Origin: Eremophila alpestris peregrina
Taxonomy: Eukaryota > Chordata > Aves > Passeriformes > Alaudidae
NCBI GenBank assembly: GCA_009792885.1
Contig: WMCF01000030.1
Location: forward strand, 4,876,891 to 4,940,890
Direction: 5' to 3'
DNA: 64,000 nucleotides
A model generated the notes under the pieces. It searched no databases and was not told the origin of the DNA. It was given only the letters and a program-made list of their open reading frames with translations. Made by a program: the position numbers and the translations under genes. Positions 41,261 to 52,660 of this stretch are shown here, in pieces (position 1 is the stretch's first letter; each line of letters opens with the position of its first letter).

Positions 41261-44200
41261 CTGATTAAGAAACAAACACATAAATTCATCATTATACTGA
41301 TTATTCTGAATGTAAATATCTTAAAACATTCACCATTGCATCAGTTAGGAACAAACAATATTTCTTATAATATGATCTGAGGGGAGCATATAAAATATAG
41401 CATTACCTTTTATACTCCCATGGTTTTCTATGCAAATCACACATAAAACCTTAATTCCATTAAAATTGTTGGAACAAACATTACCACACTTGCTGTTTGA
41501 TATTACCATTAAAACTACTTAGTTTTAAAGACACTGATGTTGATTTGTACCAGCTGTTGTGTTTGGCAAGACTTTCTAAGAGACAAGCTATTAGTCATCT
41601 CACCAAAGTGTAGACATCTGAGCACTGGCATCTATTCTAACCTCTTTCTAAACAGAAAGATGGAAGAGAGATTCAAGACCTCTTGAAAAAACACACTTGG
41701 AATCATTTCTTCTTTCTCTGATGGCAATCAAGAACATAGAGATTAATGGTTTAGATTAACTGCCTGGCTTCTAGATGGCTACAATGAGACCAATCCTTAG
41801 CAGAACAGGTTTTCAACAAGCTCACTGACCTGAGCCTGGGGAAACATGGACATCTTAGAAGGGCTATGGTGACCTGAATAATTGAGAATTTGTGTGAATC
41901 AGCAGTCTGGGGAAGAAGGTGAAGGAGGATGAATCTGAGTGAGATTTGCCTACAGAAACACAGCTTACAGGATCATGCATAACCTCAGGCCCACTAAGAT
42001 TCTGAAAGAGGCAAAGCACAGAAGCAAAGGAAATACTGAGCCCTCAGATCCATTCACCTGTTCACAAGATAAGAGACATTTTAGAGATACTCGTGAAGAG
42101 ACAGAGAGATATTCATGTTTTGGGCAGGCTACTCTTGAGCTCTCCCCTGGGGAGTACAACCCCATGTGGTTCCAGATGAAAGAGACTGAGGGAACATGGG
42201 AACATCCAACTGCAGCAAGAGATCAGGGCCCTTGTGGTCAGTGGGAACCTGATCCCAGTTCCCACTTACCCAGCTGCTGCCACGCTTGATCTCATCATTA
42301 CTTAAATACTAGCTGTGGTGCAAAGACCAGAAGCACATCTCTTCACACACAACTGAGCACCTCCACCACATGGACACAGTCCATTTTGCCACAGCTTTAA
42401 GCTTTTCAGTATCTGCACTATGGCAGAGCTTTCACTGACTCTTTGCAAGCATCCTTGCCCTGGAAAGGGCTGTTTAGTTTAGAGCAAAAGGTGCACTTCT
42501 CAGCAATGGAGGACGTATACTTTTGACCCCAGTAAGCAGATGAGAGTATTAAACAATAGCTTTCCATAGCCTAGCTTTCATTCACTTGATTCAGGACTCT
42601 TTTCTGCATGAACTGGAAGTAGTTCTTGATCATACAGTCATTGTAAATATTGGTGCATGCATCCTGCAGCACAGTGAGTATGTTCTCTGGATGCATACCA
42701 CTCATGTCTTTTTAGAATTTTTTCTCATTTTTTACTTTTTTTAAACTGGTTGGGATTAAAGCAATAGAAGCAAAATAGATTAAAACAAAAGAACCAGTTT
42801 TGGACTCACAGGTGTTGCGCAATGCAAAGTGAAGCAATTTGGTGAACCAGAGGCATGGTAGTTGCATTAGCCTAATGACCAGGCCAGCAGGCAGAATGTC
42901 ATCTCCTGTCACCATGCAGTTGCTAACATCCACAATAGCTCCCTCACTGCTATGTTGGTTACTCCTGTATCACCTGTATTTGTCTTGTCATTTTATTATA
43001 AATTTCACTTATCTTTTGAAGTTCTTTAAGTTTCTGTTGATACTGTTGAAATAAAGACAGCAAACTTGAGGTTACTTGAAATTGTGTGTATGAGGGAACA
43101 CAGCCTTTGAGAATAAATGCTGAAAGACAGTGTAGATGGGAGAGAAATTAAATGGGTGAACCCTGAACATATTGTTTTGAGAAAGGCCTCAGCAGCTAAC
43201 TTTTGTCCCTGAACTAAATATAACTATGCAGTGTCTCTCAAAGAACTCTCTGCAGAGGCCAACTCTGGACACATCCCAGGTAAGGACTCCAGAAGGTCAG
43301 TGGTACATTAACCAGGGACATCCTCTATGCTTTCTTTAGGTAACAGCACAGACATGTCCTGTCATGTGCTGGCAACCAAAACCATTCCTGGGATTCTGGC
43401 TAAGAGACAGTAGGACTGACAGAGAGCAGTTGTAGGTCTGACTTGCTGAAGCAAGGAAAAATGATCTGGCCCATTTAATCATCCTACAAAATGTAGTAGT
43501 GAACTGCTATTATGGAATCAATATTATGAGAAATTGTGTATCATCCATCTAATCCTCTGCTGCTACACTACAGTAAAAACTAAGAATCCAAACCTGTACG
43601 GGAAGTAGAAAGGCACACTTGGGAAATCATGAATGTTTCTGGCTCCAGTAACTTTGCAACACATTATAAATTGAAGCAATGCAATCATGGCAGGACTGGC
43701 CCAGACACACACTTTCATCAAAATCAATCATTACCTGGTCATTCCTACAGGGTAAAACAGAATCAACCTGAAGGATGATTTTCATCTTTTATTGTGCTTG
43801 TAAAACTAATCCAACCATCAATTAATTTGAAAAGAGTTCACTGCAAATCTTTAATCACGTTTTTGAGTGCAATATTCTTCACTAAGGCTTTTATAACTAC
43901 CACTTCAGGTGTTTTTAACATTCATTGATTAATACAAGCAGGAAAAATGTTACCAACGGTCATCTATCATTTAACTTTAACAATGAGCAACATCACTTAT
44001 TCAGATGGCACAAATTAACTCAGCCCTTTTCAAGTATTTCAAGTCACCTGCACTTTAATAAGACTAAATACATTCCATCTCAACTAGCATCTCCAGCAGT
44101 TGGGAAGAGCTGTTAAGAAAAGCCAAGCTTCCAACCAGCAAGAATCTAACACAGCATCTTCTTAATGGTGCTAATGATCATAAAGAATTATCACAGTAGT

Positions 44201-46390
44201 CTGCTTTTCTACAAAGTGAAATATGTTTGTTAACCTATGTGTGAAATAAAAGGGAGAAAACTAATAAAGGTCCAAAGCAAAGTCTGTAATTTTTGTGCAA
44301 TGGTAATTGTGCTTACAGGCACAAACAAATTTCTACTTCCTTTAAGAGCTCACTTGATCTACTCAGCAGCTACACAGTCAGCAATCAGATTCTGTATTAA
44401 AAGTGTGGCCAGTGAAATATGTCTTTCAGCTATGTATTCCTAAAAACTACACTGCTGCTTCTCAAAAACCATGCTGTCTCCTAGACACAGCTCTTTGTAA
44501 AGAGAAGAAAACATTTGTCAGTCCATTTCAATGTAACTTAAAAAAAATCCAAACAAAAAAAAATTCTGTCCTTGCTTTTCAAAAAGTGAAGACTGAGAAA
44601 ATCAATGCCTCAAAAGCAAAGCCGAAAATCTGGAGAATAAGTTTTTCAGACTTTATTTTCTCTTCCTAAGTTTCTTTTTGAGTAATTTGAAGAAATTTAT
44701 TGAGGCAATAATTTTCACCTTAGGAATTAAATAACTTACCTGAAGGACCGTTCTGGGAAAAAATAAAAATCAATCTTCTACTATTGTGGGAGTTAATAAT
44801 TCTCTAGGAATTCTGTTAATTTTTTTGCCAGAAAATCAGTCTTTGAGTTCTGAATTTATTTTAGAAACTTAATTAAGTCACTGCCTTGTAGTTTATTCTA
44901 AGTGTTTGTTTCAATATATAACTTTTTTACTACATAAAACTTCTTCAGGTATCTGTACTGGCTTTGAGTAGAACCATGCTAAAACTCTCCATCCGTGTTT
45001 TCAAAACATTGTGGCAAAAGAACAATTTATGCTAAAGAACTAATCAAATCTAATGATGAAAATTATGGGGAACATTTCAGTTATTTAGGTATATTGTACT
45101 TTCTGCTAGAAGAATAAACCTTGTGACAAAAGTCAGAGCACTTCCAGGATCTAAAATAACTTCAGCATGAAAAAAAGCTGTCACAAACTTCACTGGTGTC
45201 CACTCAAAATGCAAGGAGTGCCACCTTGGGCTTGCCCTCTATAATAAAAATGTACACATGTACTTTGCATGTCCCTCCCTTAGCAAATTGTTCTGGATCT
45301 CCACCTGTAATATCTGTCTGTGGAGGAGTTTAAACCACCTGAACCCTTTGATGGAGGCAGTCCAATCTCACTTGGATTTTTGTTTACAAATCAGACATAT
45401 TTAGCCCCCTTAGTATCAAGGAGTTATAAATTCATGGCTCAGCAAAATCAGGGGCTCTGCATATTTAAATTACTTATTTATGTTTAAACAGTACAAGACA
45501 GTAAATACTGCTGCAAATAAATAGAGTATGCCTGTGTGGATTTTAAACCTGTTAAAGACAACATGCCTGCTTCTTTTCTTGTTTATGGTGGTCTAAACCT
45601 GAGACAATTTAATTCAGATGTGATGCTCAGCAATGGCTGAGGAAAGGCAATATCTGCTATGCAAATCAAACAGCAGGAACAACTGCAAATTTCAGAAATA
45701 TAAAACACACTTCTACTGCTGTACTAAGGCTTGTCTCTCTTGACAGTAAATTATGTAACTTTTGACTTAGAGTTGGTAAGAATAATTGATTCAATTCCTA
45801 AATAACTGGGGAATAGCAGGGTAGATAAGTAATTTGTTTATCTTTTTTAATTGACCTGACTACCCCTACATTTTCTCATCTGATGCCTATAACTTGAGAA
45901 TCACAAAAATACAGACTAAGTGTACCAGAAAACTGACACAAGAACCTGGTTAACCAATCCTGTCACAGGCAATGGCTATGAATTAAACTGGCAGTTCTGA
46001 GTAAAACCCACATTCCTGCAAACAAAATATACTGAAATTAAATATGTACAATACAAAGGGTCTATAAAATGTTAGCTGTAGCAATTGAGGTTTATTTTTA
46101 CAAACAGAACTGAGATACTCTTAAGTTCATGTTAATGTATATTTAATTCTGTATTCCTCCCACAAGAGCTTATAAATGAAAAACAAAATCACATATTTTT
46201 AGTTTTGAATATCCTTTACAATTATCCTACATTATAAAACAAACCAGAAAAAAGTGTTAGTCATTTCCTATGCAGTGGCATTTCCATGAAGAAACTGTCA
46301 TATTTGCTAGAGTATAGTGAACTGTCTCAAGAAAATGCAATTGGAAATATTGCCAAAGGAATTTTTTTAGGAAATTCTTCAGAAAGCATA

Positions 46391-46393
<3 letters not shown>

Positions 46394-46429
<36 letters not shown>
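46394..46429. repeat. (AT)n microsatellite
   Basis: About 18 uninterrupted AT units. An open frame on either strand across it (alternating Ile-Tyr) is an artefact of the repeat. Confidence 0.95.
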
Positions 46430-46431
<2 letters not shown>

Positions 46432-46798
46432 TCCATCCAGGAACAGTGCAAGTAGGAAACTGTCTGTATGCATTTATTTCTGCAGTTATTCCTTGCTTTG
46501 ACAGTGAGTGGCTATATGATAAACCTATGTGGACCAGAAATGAAAGCTCTCTCTGACTGCTTTGAAGAGCAGAGAATCAAATTGAAAGTTTGCTTAATTT
46601 TTGTTGTATTTCTTATTTTTTCTCCAGTAATGAATGCTTACTTAGCATTAGAAGACTCAGTCTGAAAGCAGGAACAAATTTCACACTATCTTGCCTTTAA
46701 GAAGAATAAACAACAATATGGTTCCTAGTTGTTTTAAAAAAAGCTCTAAGCTGTAATAAATTACTTCTAATTTCAGTATTACAGAATATAGCTGATGC

Positions 46799-46858
46799 TG
46801 GGGTTTTTTGGGGTTTTTTTTTGTGGGGTTTTTTTTTGTTTGTTTGTTTGTTTGTTTT
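46799..46858 (+). repeat. G/T-rich low-complexity tract
   Basis: Three GGGG runs separated by T runs are followed by a (GTTT)n stretch. Low-complexity sequence; no other function can be read from it. Confidence 0.85.
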
Positions 46859-47077
46859 TACTAAACCGATTATATGATCCACTAATTTAAGGGATACTTA
46901 AAATGCCCAATACAATATTAGGTAGAAGTGCACAGCTTTACAATTTAATCAATTTTTCGCTCTTCACAGTGTGGCACTACACAGCTCTCTCAGTTTGTTC
47001 AACTGTGAAATAAAACGAAACGTGACCTCTTGGGAAAGAGGAGGAATCACTGGTGCCAATTTGTTTCTTGCCTTTTC

Positions 47078-47091
47078 CTGCCACCTTGTGG
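47078..47091 (-). promoter_or_regulatory. CTCF-like motif, minus orientation
   Basis: CTGCCACCTTGTGG is the reverse complement of CCACAAGGTGGCAG, which fits the CTCF core with one mismatch. It lies 1.1 kb from the opposite-facing motif at 48.2 kb. This rests on the sequence match only. Confidence 0.35.
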
Positions 47092-47295
47092 TTGCTCAGA
47101 ACAGGGCACTGCTCACTCCTGAAAAGTGATCAATTCACACACTGAGAAAGTTGTTCCTCTGACAATCCCTAACCCCCCTTGCCTCTTTTATGTACTTTGA
47201 AGCCCTTGCTGTCAAATTCTGTGCATGGCACACTGGGATATCTGATCTAACACTCTTTGTTTGGCAACAAAATTTACAGATTAAATGATACTTAC

Positions 47296-47413
47296 CTGCA
47301 ATTAATGTTTTTTTCCGCTCACAAAACTGTAGTTCAAAATACTTTATAAAACAGCTGGAATAATCATTCAAGGGTGTCTTTGCATGTCCAAAGGCCTCCA
47401 AGATACAGTTTAC
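47296..47413 (-). CDS. MYO16: Myosin XVI exon e: switch I
   Basis: The exon has 39 codons plus one base: VNCILEAFGHAKTPLNDYSS, then CFIKYFELQFCERKKTLIA. It is entered in phase 0 after TTTTGCAG and left in phase 1 at CAG|GTAAGT. LEAFGHAKT is the myosin LEAFGNAKT block. Switch I, normally NDNSSRFGK, reads NDYSSCFIK, so the second Asn, the Arg and the Gly are replaced by Tyr, Cys and Ile. The Arg normally pairs with the switch II Glu. I believe the Cys and Ile are general to class XVI, not a defect of this copy, and the frame is intact. Confidence 0.96.
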
Positions 47414-49147
47414 CTGCAAAACAATAGTAAAGAAACAATACAAGAGGAAAGAAACAGGAAGATATTTCAAGAAACATCAGACAGGTTGGCTTGTGATTAA
47501 TAAATGGGGGGAAAAAAAGAAGGCCATTTTTCATCTTGGAATTTAAAAAAATACTTTGTAGGTTTTTTTTCAAAATAGAAGTTAAAGTAAGGCAGCTCAA
47601 AATAAATATATTCCAAAATAAGCAATGTCAGAATAGTGGAAGTTGTAAGTGAAAGGTTCACATGTGAGCTGTATCCCTACCAGTAGTTTGGATATGAGTG
47701 ACTGGAGTCATATTCCTGGAGCTGGTACACTTAGCAAAAATATTAAAATCTTTGAAGACAGCTTATTAAGTCAGTCAATACAGTCAGTCAATACTAATAA
47801 CTCAACAAAGGAATTTACAAGTTTTATATAATGTCAGAAATGGCATAAGTTGTTGGTTTTAAATAGAATTATTTTAGGATTATACTAGTGAAAAACCGAG
47901 GAAAAAAAACAGATTCAGACATTTTTATGGCATGTCTCACTAATGCATTCCCATGTTATGCTTTCATGGTCACAGCCATTGTATTTAGCTTTTTTGTGTA
48001 TAATTAGTTGCTTACACCCCTTGCACTCTGACACATTCCCTGCAGAACTTTCCTCTATGCATCCTTAAAGTTGATTTTAATGTGGTGCATATACACTGTT
48101 GTTCTGACACCACTCTTTTCATGAAGCTGGATGTATTAGCTGGGGAGGGAACAAGTCTGTGGAGTGGCACAGAAGCTCTAAAAATTAAACCATTCACAAT
48201 TATTAATTAAACCAGCTGTCTGTGCAGTAGGTGGCAGCAGAAAACTAGTCAGCCTAGTTTTGGTTCCAGTTTCACTCCAGTAGTGTTTGAGATGTATTTG
48301 CTCTTTAGATTAATTCAGCACTTGCTTTAACCTGTGCAACTTTATTATTTTAATGATGCTATGCATAACTGTAGTAGGAATGAATCCAGAAAACTGTATT
48401 CATTAAGGCACCTGAAAAGGCAAATAAGTTAGAATCGCTATTCACTATGGATGAGATCTGATAAATTTACCATCTGAAGTCAGATATCCCACCTAAGTTT
48501 TAAAGGATCTTCCTATAACCAAATTCGATAATGCTCTTCCACCTCCATTAAGACCCATTGATAGCTGTCTCTGAGTTGAGATCTCAGTTGAGAAGTTTCA
48601 TCAGGAAAGGTTAATTTTTTAAAGAATTTGAATTGGCAATCCAGGGTTCAGCATAATTTAAAATGTCAGTATGAATCTTTATAGGGAATTAAATATGGGT
48701 GTATTTTGGAAATTAAATATGACTGAACAAATATTCAGCACTCTTTCATGTTTCTTAAATATATTTTGTACACAAATACTGAGCCATATAACTTTGTTCA
48801 ATCCTTGTAGTTTTCCTGCAAGTTTACAGTTTCTGTCTTGCATACCATTACTTCAGATGTGTCAACACTTGTACTGTCCAGTGAAGCATCACCACACCAT
48901 ATAGGTAAATTTATTCATTTACTGAAGGCAACTAATTTCATGTTTAAGAAACAGTTCCTTATCACAGAAATCTTTCCTATTCACTGCAACACTGATTGTC
49001 AAACTCACCAAAACATAGAAACAAAAAACAAGCCATTTATTAATGTCTACAGAGCTGATGCCTTTTTCCACACAGTTCAAATATCTCTGCCTATCCAAGA
49101 GGCCAAGGCTTTGCTTTATTCCCCTCAGTGATTAGAATGCTACTTAC
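47414..49147 (-). other. MYO16: MYO16 intron d-e (1734 bp)
   Basis: The donor is GTAAGTA and the acceptor is TTTTGCAG. Apart from a CTCF-like motif at 48,224-48,238 (annotated separately), the sequence is ordinary AT-rich intron with no element I recognise. Confidence 0.9.
48224..48238 (+). promoter_or_regulatory. CTCF-like motif, plus orientation
   Basis: GCAGTAGGTGGCAGC matches the CTCF core (C-C-A-S-Y-A-G-R-K-G-G-C-R-S) at all but the first position. Motif matches alone are common by chance in a window of this size; occupancy is not shown. Confidence 0.35.
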
Positions 49148-49253
49148 ATGTTTTATCTTTGTATCAAAGGTATTTCTGCTGCAGCTGGCTCTGCAAGTGA
49201 GGTGTTTCACTATCTGTTTGCAGGCTTCAGTCTTCCCAGAACCACTCTCTCCA
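49148..49253 (-). CDS. MYO16: Myosin XVI exon d: P-loop (ATP binding)
   Basis: One base plus 35 codons: the first T completes Ser from exon c, then GESGSGKTEACKQIVKHLTC and RASCSRNTFDTKIKH. It leaves phase 0 at CAT|GTAAGT. GESGSGKT is the canonical Walker A loop of myosins; the Lys and Thr contact the ATP phosphates and Mg. The next helix, ACKQIVKHLTCRAS, and the loop 1 equivalent are class XVI in character, and loop 1 is short. From memory (unchecked), the human protein has a diverged loop here (Glu-Arg-Gly and Ser for Thr), so the canonical form in this bird is of interest. Confidence 0.96.
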
Positions 49254-50619
49254 CTGCAAGATGACAGGCAAGGAAGAGAGGGAGGAATCATTGTTAGTTT
49301 CACAATTGAAATGTTATTTATATTCTTTGCTAGCTTTGTTTGGATTTAAGGTACCTCCATCAAACTTTCATTTCAAATAACAGCAGGTTTATGGATGACA
49401 AATAAAGGAAAAAACATAGGAGATTGACTGACTGACTGTCTGTGAACATGAAGGCTGTCAGAGCTGTCAAGATACATTGTCTTGTACCACAGGTCAAACC
49501 AATCAAATCTAATGCTTTCAAGCCTTTTTGAAGGTATTTATAGCACAGATTTTATGTTTTCCTTTATCTTTTGTCCGGCAAAGGAGCTCACTAAAGCTGC
49601 CTGGTTTTCTTTCCAGATGGGGAAATTACTGCTGTGGTAATGATGAGGAATCAGAAGAAATAGAAAGTGAAGAATACAATAGGAAGAATGGAAAGAAAAT
49701 AAAAGGAACAGGGAGGAAACAAGAAAAGCTCATTGATTTTACAACCTGCCCAGTTTCTGCAATATACTCTGACAGTAGTGATTCTGTCTAGATTGCTGTG
49801 ATTTCTTGTTTGTGATGTGGAATAAATATTTAAGAGAGTTTCTGTCAGGGAAAGTGACCAAAGTGAATGAGGTAAAAGGCAACAGAATGATGAAGGTGGA
49901 AGAAACAACAGAAAAGTGTTGGGATGGAGAAAGGAAGCAAAATCAATGGTGCACTTCAAGCACGGAGAAGGAAGGAAAAGAAGAGACAGAAATGAAGTTA
50001 GTGAAGCCTGATTAGGAAATTAATGTAAGAATTTCTTACTTGAATAATAAGACATTTTCTTTACAGACAACTGAACCAAACAGAATGCAATTTGATGTTC
50101 CTCCTTCATTTACTCACTTGATCAAATTTAAAGGGCTGTTCCTACAACAGCCAGTTAAATTTTTTACAACTACAATGGATGTGATGGCTGATCTGTTACC
50201 TGTATATTTTAGTTTCTGAAAATTAGAAGGCAGCAAAATACAGTATCTGTCTGGCCATTGCTTTATCTATTCAAGTATCACTTCATAGGAGAAATCAATT
50301 AAAAAGAAAGAAACAAAACAAGAAAGGACAAAAAAGAGCTTCATACATGGATAACAATGCACCATTTAATCTCATCCATCTATCAAGTGATGTACATACA
50401 GCTTTGGTGACTATCTTATTGTTTGCCTGGTAAACTTCAGTCTTAACGCAACAAAACTGATCTTGTCGTTACTATATGTGATGTGTAGAACTGCTTTTTC
50501 TCATGCTGTCCATGTTTCTATAACAAGGTGGAGGCTAGCACTGGACTTCAAACTCCTGTTGGCATCAGGAGGTTTATGGTCCAAGACTGCAATGGTTTGC
50601 CACCTGGCTACATGGTTAT

Positions 50620-51975
50620 GTATCTGATGAAATTCAGCCGTGGGTCCTGAGGGAGCTGGAAGACTAAATTGTTAAGCCACTGTCCATAATTTTTGAAAAA
50701 CTGTGTCAGTCAGGTGTAGTCCCTGCTGTCTTGAAAAAGGCAAATATTAATATCTATATTTAAAAAGAGGAAAGCAGAAGACACAAGGAACTACAGATCA
50801 GTCTGTATTCTATTCCAGGGCTACAATGTTGGAGGTGGGGGCAGAGCAACTCACATTGTCTACCTGAACTTATGTAAAGCGTTTGAGATTGCCCTCCACA
50901 ACATCCTTGCCTCTAAATTGGAGAGACAGATCTGATGGATGGACTATCTGGTGGATAAAGAATTGGCTGGATGGTCCCACACAAAGAGTGATGCTCAACA
51001 TCTCACTGTCCACATGGAGACCAGAGATGAGTGGTGTCCTCAGCGGTCAGAACTGGGGCTGATACTGCTGAACATTTTTGTCAGTGACATGGACAGCAGT
51101 ATTGAGTGCACCCTGATCAAGCTTGCTGATGACACCAAGCTGTGGGGTGACACCTCACACTGGAGGGAAGGGATGCCATCCAGAGACTTTAACATGCTTG
51201 AGAGGTACGAACCTCATGAAGTTCAATAGAGCAAAGCACAAGGTCCTGCACCTGGGCTGTGGACACCTACAGGCTGGGCAGAGAAGTGACTGAGAGCAGC
51301 CCTGAGTAGAAAGACTTGGGAGGGGTGGTCAAAGAAAAAATTCACTATGAGCCAGCAGTGTGTGCTCACAGACCAGAAAGCAAAGTGAATCCTGGGCTAC
51401 ATCCAAAGCAGCTGGTTAAAGGAGGCAATTGTCCCTCTCCACTCCTGTGAGCACTACATCCGGCTCTGGTGTCCCCAACATAAGAAGGACATAGAATTGT
51501 TGGAACAAGTCCAGGGGAGCATCACAAAGTTGGTAGGAGTGCTGGAGCACCTCCCCCATGAAGACAGGCTGAGAAAGTTGCAGTTGTTCAGCCTGAAAAA
51601 GAGAAGGTTCTTTGGAGACCTCACGGCGACCTTCCAGCATCTGAAGGGAGCCTACAGGGAAGCCAAAGTGGGACTCTTAGTCAGAAACTACAGTGACAGG
51701 ACAAGGAATAATGATAGAAACTGAAAGAGGGGAAATTTAGGTGAGATGTCAGGAAGAAATCCTTTGCTGTGAGGGTGGTAAGACAATGGAACAGGTTGCC
51801 CAGGGAGGTTGTGGGTTCCCCAGTACTAGAGGTGCTCAAGGCCAAGCTGGATAAGGCCTTGAGACACCTGGTTTAGGGGGAGGTGTCCCTGTCCACAGCA
51901 GCAGCATTTGGGACAAGATGACCTTTAAGGTCAATACCAACCTCTTCACATTAATTATATGCTTCTATGTTATGT
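50620..51975 (+). mobile_element. CR1 LINE, 1.35-kb 3' portion with RT remnants
   Basis: The plus strand starts in the CR1 reverse transcriptase region (GAGGGAGCTGGAAGACTAAATT corresponds to the usual LREL..IAKPL block) and continues through broken frames. A piece at 50,939-51,229 includes GLILLNIFVSDMDSSIECTL and LADDTKLWG, the CR1 version of the reverse transcriptase catalytic Asp-Asp box. A later piece reads LLEQVQGSITKLVGVLEHLP. The 3' region ends GACCTTTAAGGTCAATACCAA and then TTCTATGTTATG. Frame breaks and stops show it is dead. The 5' truncation point is approximate. Confidence 0.92.
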
Positions 51976-52337
51976 GAAGATCTCAACTAATACATCACAA
52001 AAGCCATATTTAAACCAGGTCTAAGAGGAAAATAAATTGTGTAATGTCAAGATGGTCACTGTCACAACTAATATGAAATTAGCAACTCTCTAGAAATGAC
52101 AAGATTCTCCTTATGTGCAATATCCTTTGATCAGATTTTCAGCTTCTGACTTTCTGAAAGAGTTTGAAAAGTGAGATGGCACTTGATGTCACCCTACAAA
52201 ATAAGCATCTCTGCCCTCTTGATGATGACTTCACTCTCTAAGCACTATTTGTACCATGCTGCATCTGTTCTTAAGACCCAGCATTAGCCTTCTTCCTCAA
52301 TAATGACAATCTCCAAATTCCATGTTTCTTTGTCTGT

Positions 52338-52660
52338 TGTTGTGGTAAGACAGGTAAAGATAATGTGGGGAAACAAAGAGAATTGGCACTAAAGATAATC
52401 TTGTGGCTGATGTATTGCAGCTGTGTTAATTATCCTAGAGTGGGAACAGCCTTGTCCTCCCAGCTATGGGTGTGATAAAGAGTGAGCTGGCTGGGAGGGG
52501 CTCAGTTGCAGTTATAGCTCAGTTGGAGCCAGTCACAGTTGGAATGAGATGGAGCCTGCTGCTGGGTTGTGAAGACCCAGGGACAGGAGATGGTGCAAGA
52601 GACAGGTAATAAGCTTCTCTGAAATTAAAACATCTCTGATATTTCGTACCGTCACTCACA
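52338..52660 (+). mobile_element. Possible solitary LTR of an endogenous retrovirus
   Basis: A roughly 320-bp block starts near a TGTTGTGG and ends near CGTCACTCACA. It has the order expected of a short avian LTR: a GC-richer central part with repeated GTGAGCTGGCTGGGAGG-like wording, then AATAAGCTTCTCTGAAATTA and a short T-rich end. No clean target-site duplication was found for these borders, and no internal retroviral genes are adjacent, so at most it is a solo LTR. The orientation is inferred from the AATAAG-type signal near the 3' end. Confidence 0.4.

Larger units (their letters stand above)
41261..47295 (-). other. MYO16: MYO16 intron e-f (6035 bp)
   Basis: The donor is GTAAGTAT and the acceptor is TTAATCAG. 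The intron contains an (AT)n tract, a G/T-rich tract and a CTCF-like motif, all annotated separately. A block at about 41,800-42,500 is richer in GC than its surroundings and has a 116-codon open frame on the plus strand, but no recognised protein or repeat family. The stretch at 43,110-43,400 is also somewhat complex and unrecognised. Confidence 0.9.

Noticed and set aside
46257..46501. Open frames rich in alternating Ile-Tyr
   Set aside because: They are translations of the (AT)n microsatellite.
49091..49303. A 70-codon minus-strand open frame read as a stand-alone gene
   Set aside because: It is the P-loop exon plus flanking intron; splice sites and phase place the true exon at 49,148-49,253.
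49528..50015. Acidic and lysine-rich open frames on the plus strand
   Set aside because: A purine-rich intron stretch; no domain, promoter or exon structure supports a gene.
50939..51229. A possible functional reverse transcriptase gene
   Set aside because: Only a fragment of CR1 reverse transcriptase is open; the element is 5' truncated and broken by stops and frameshifts.
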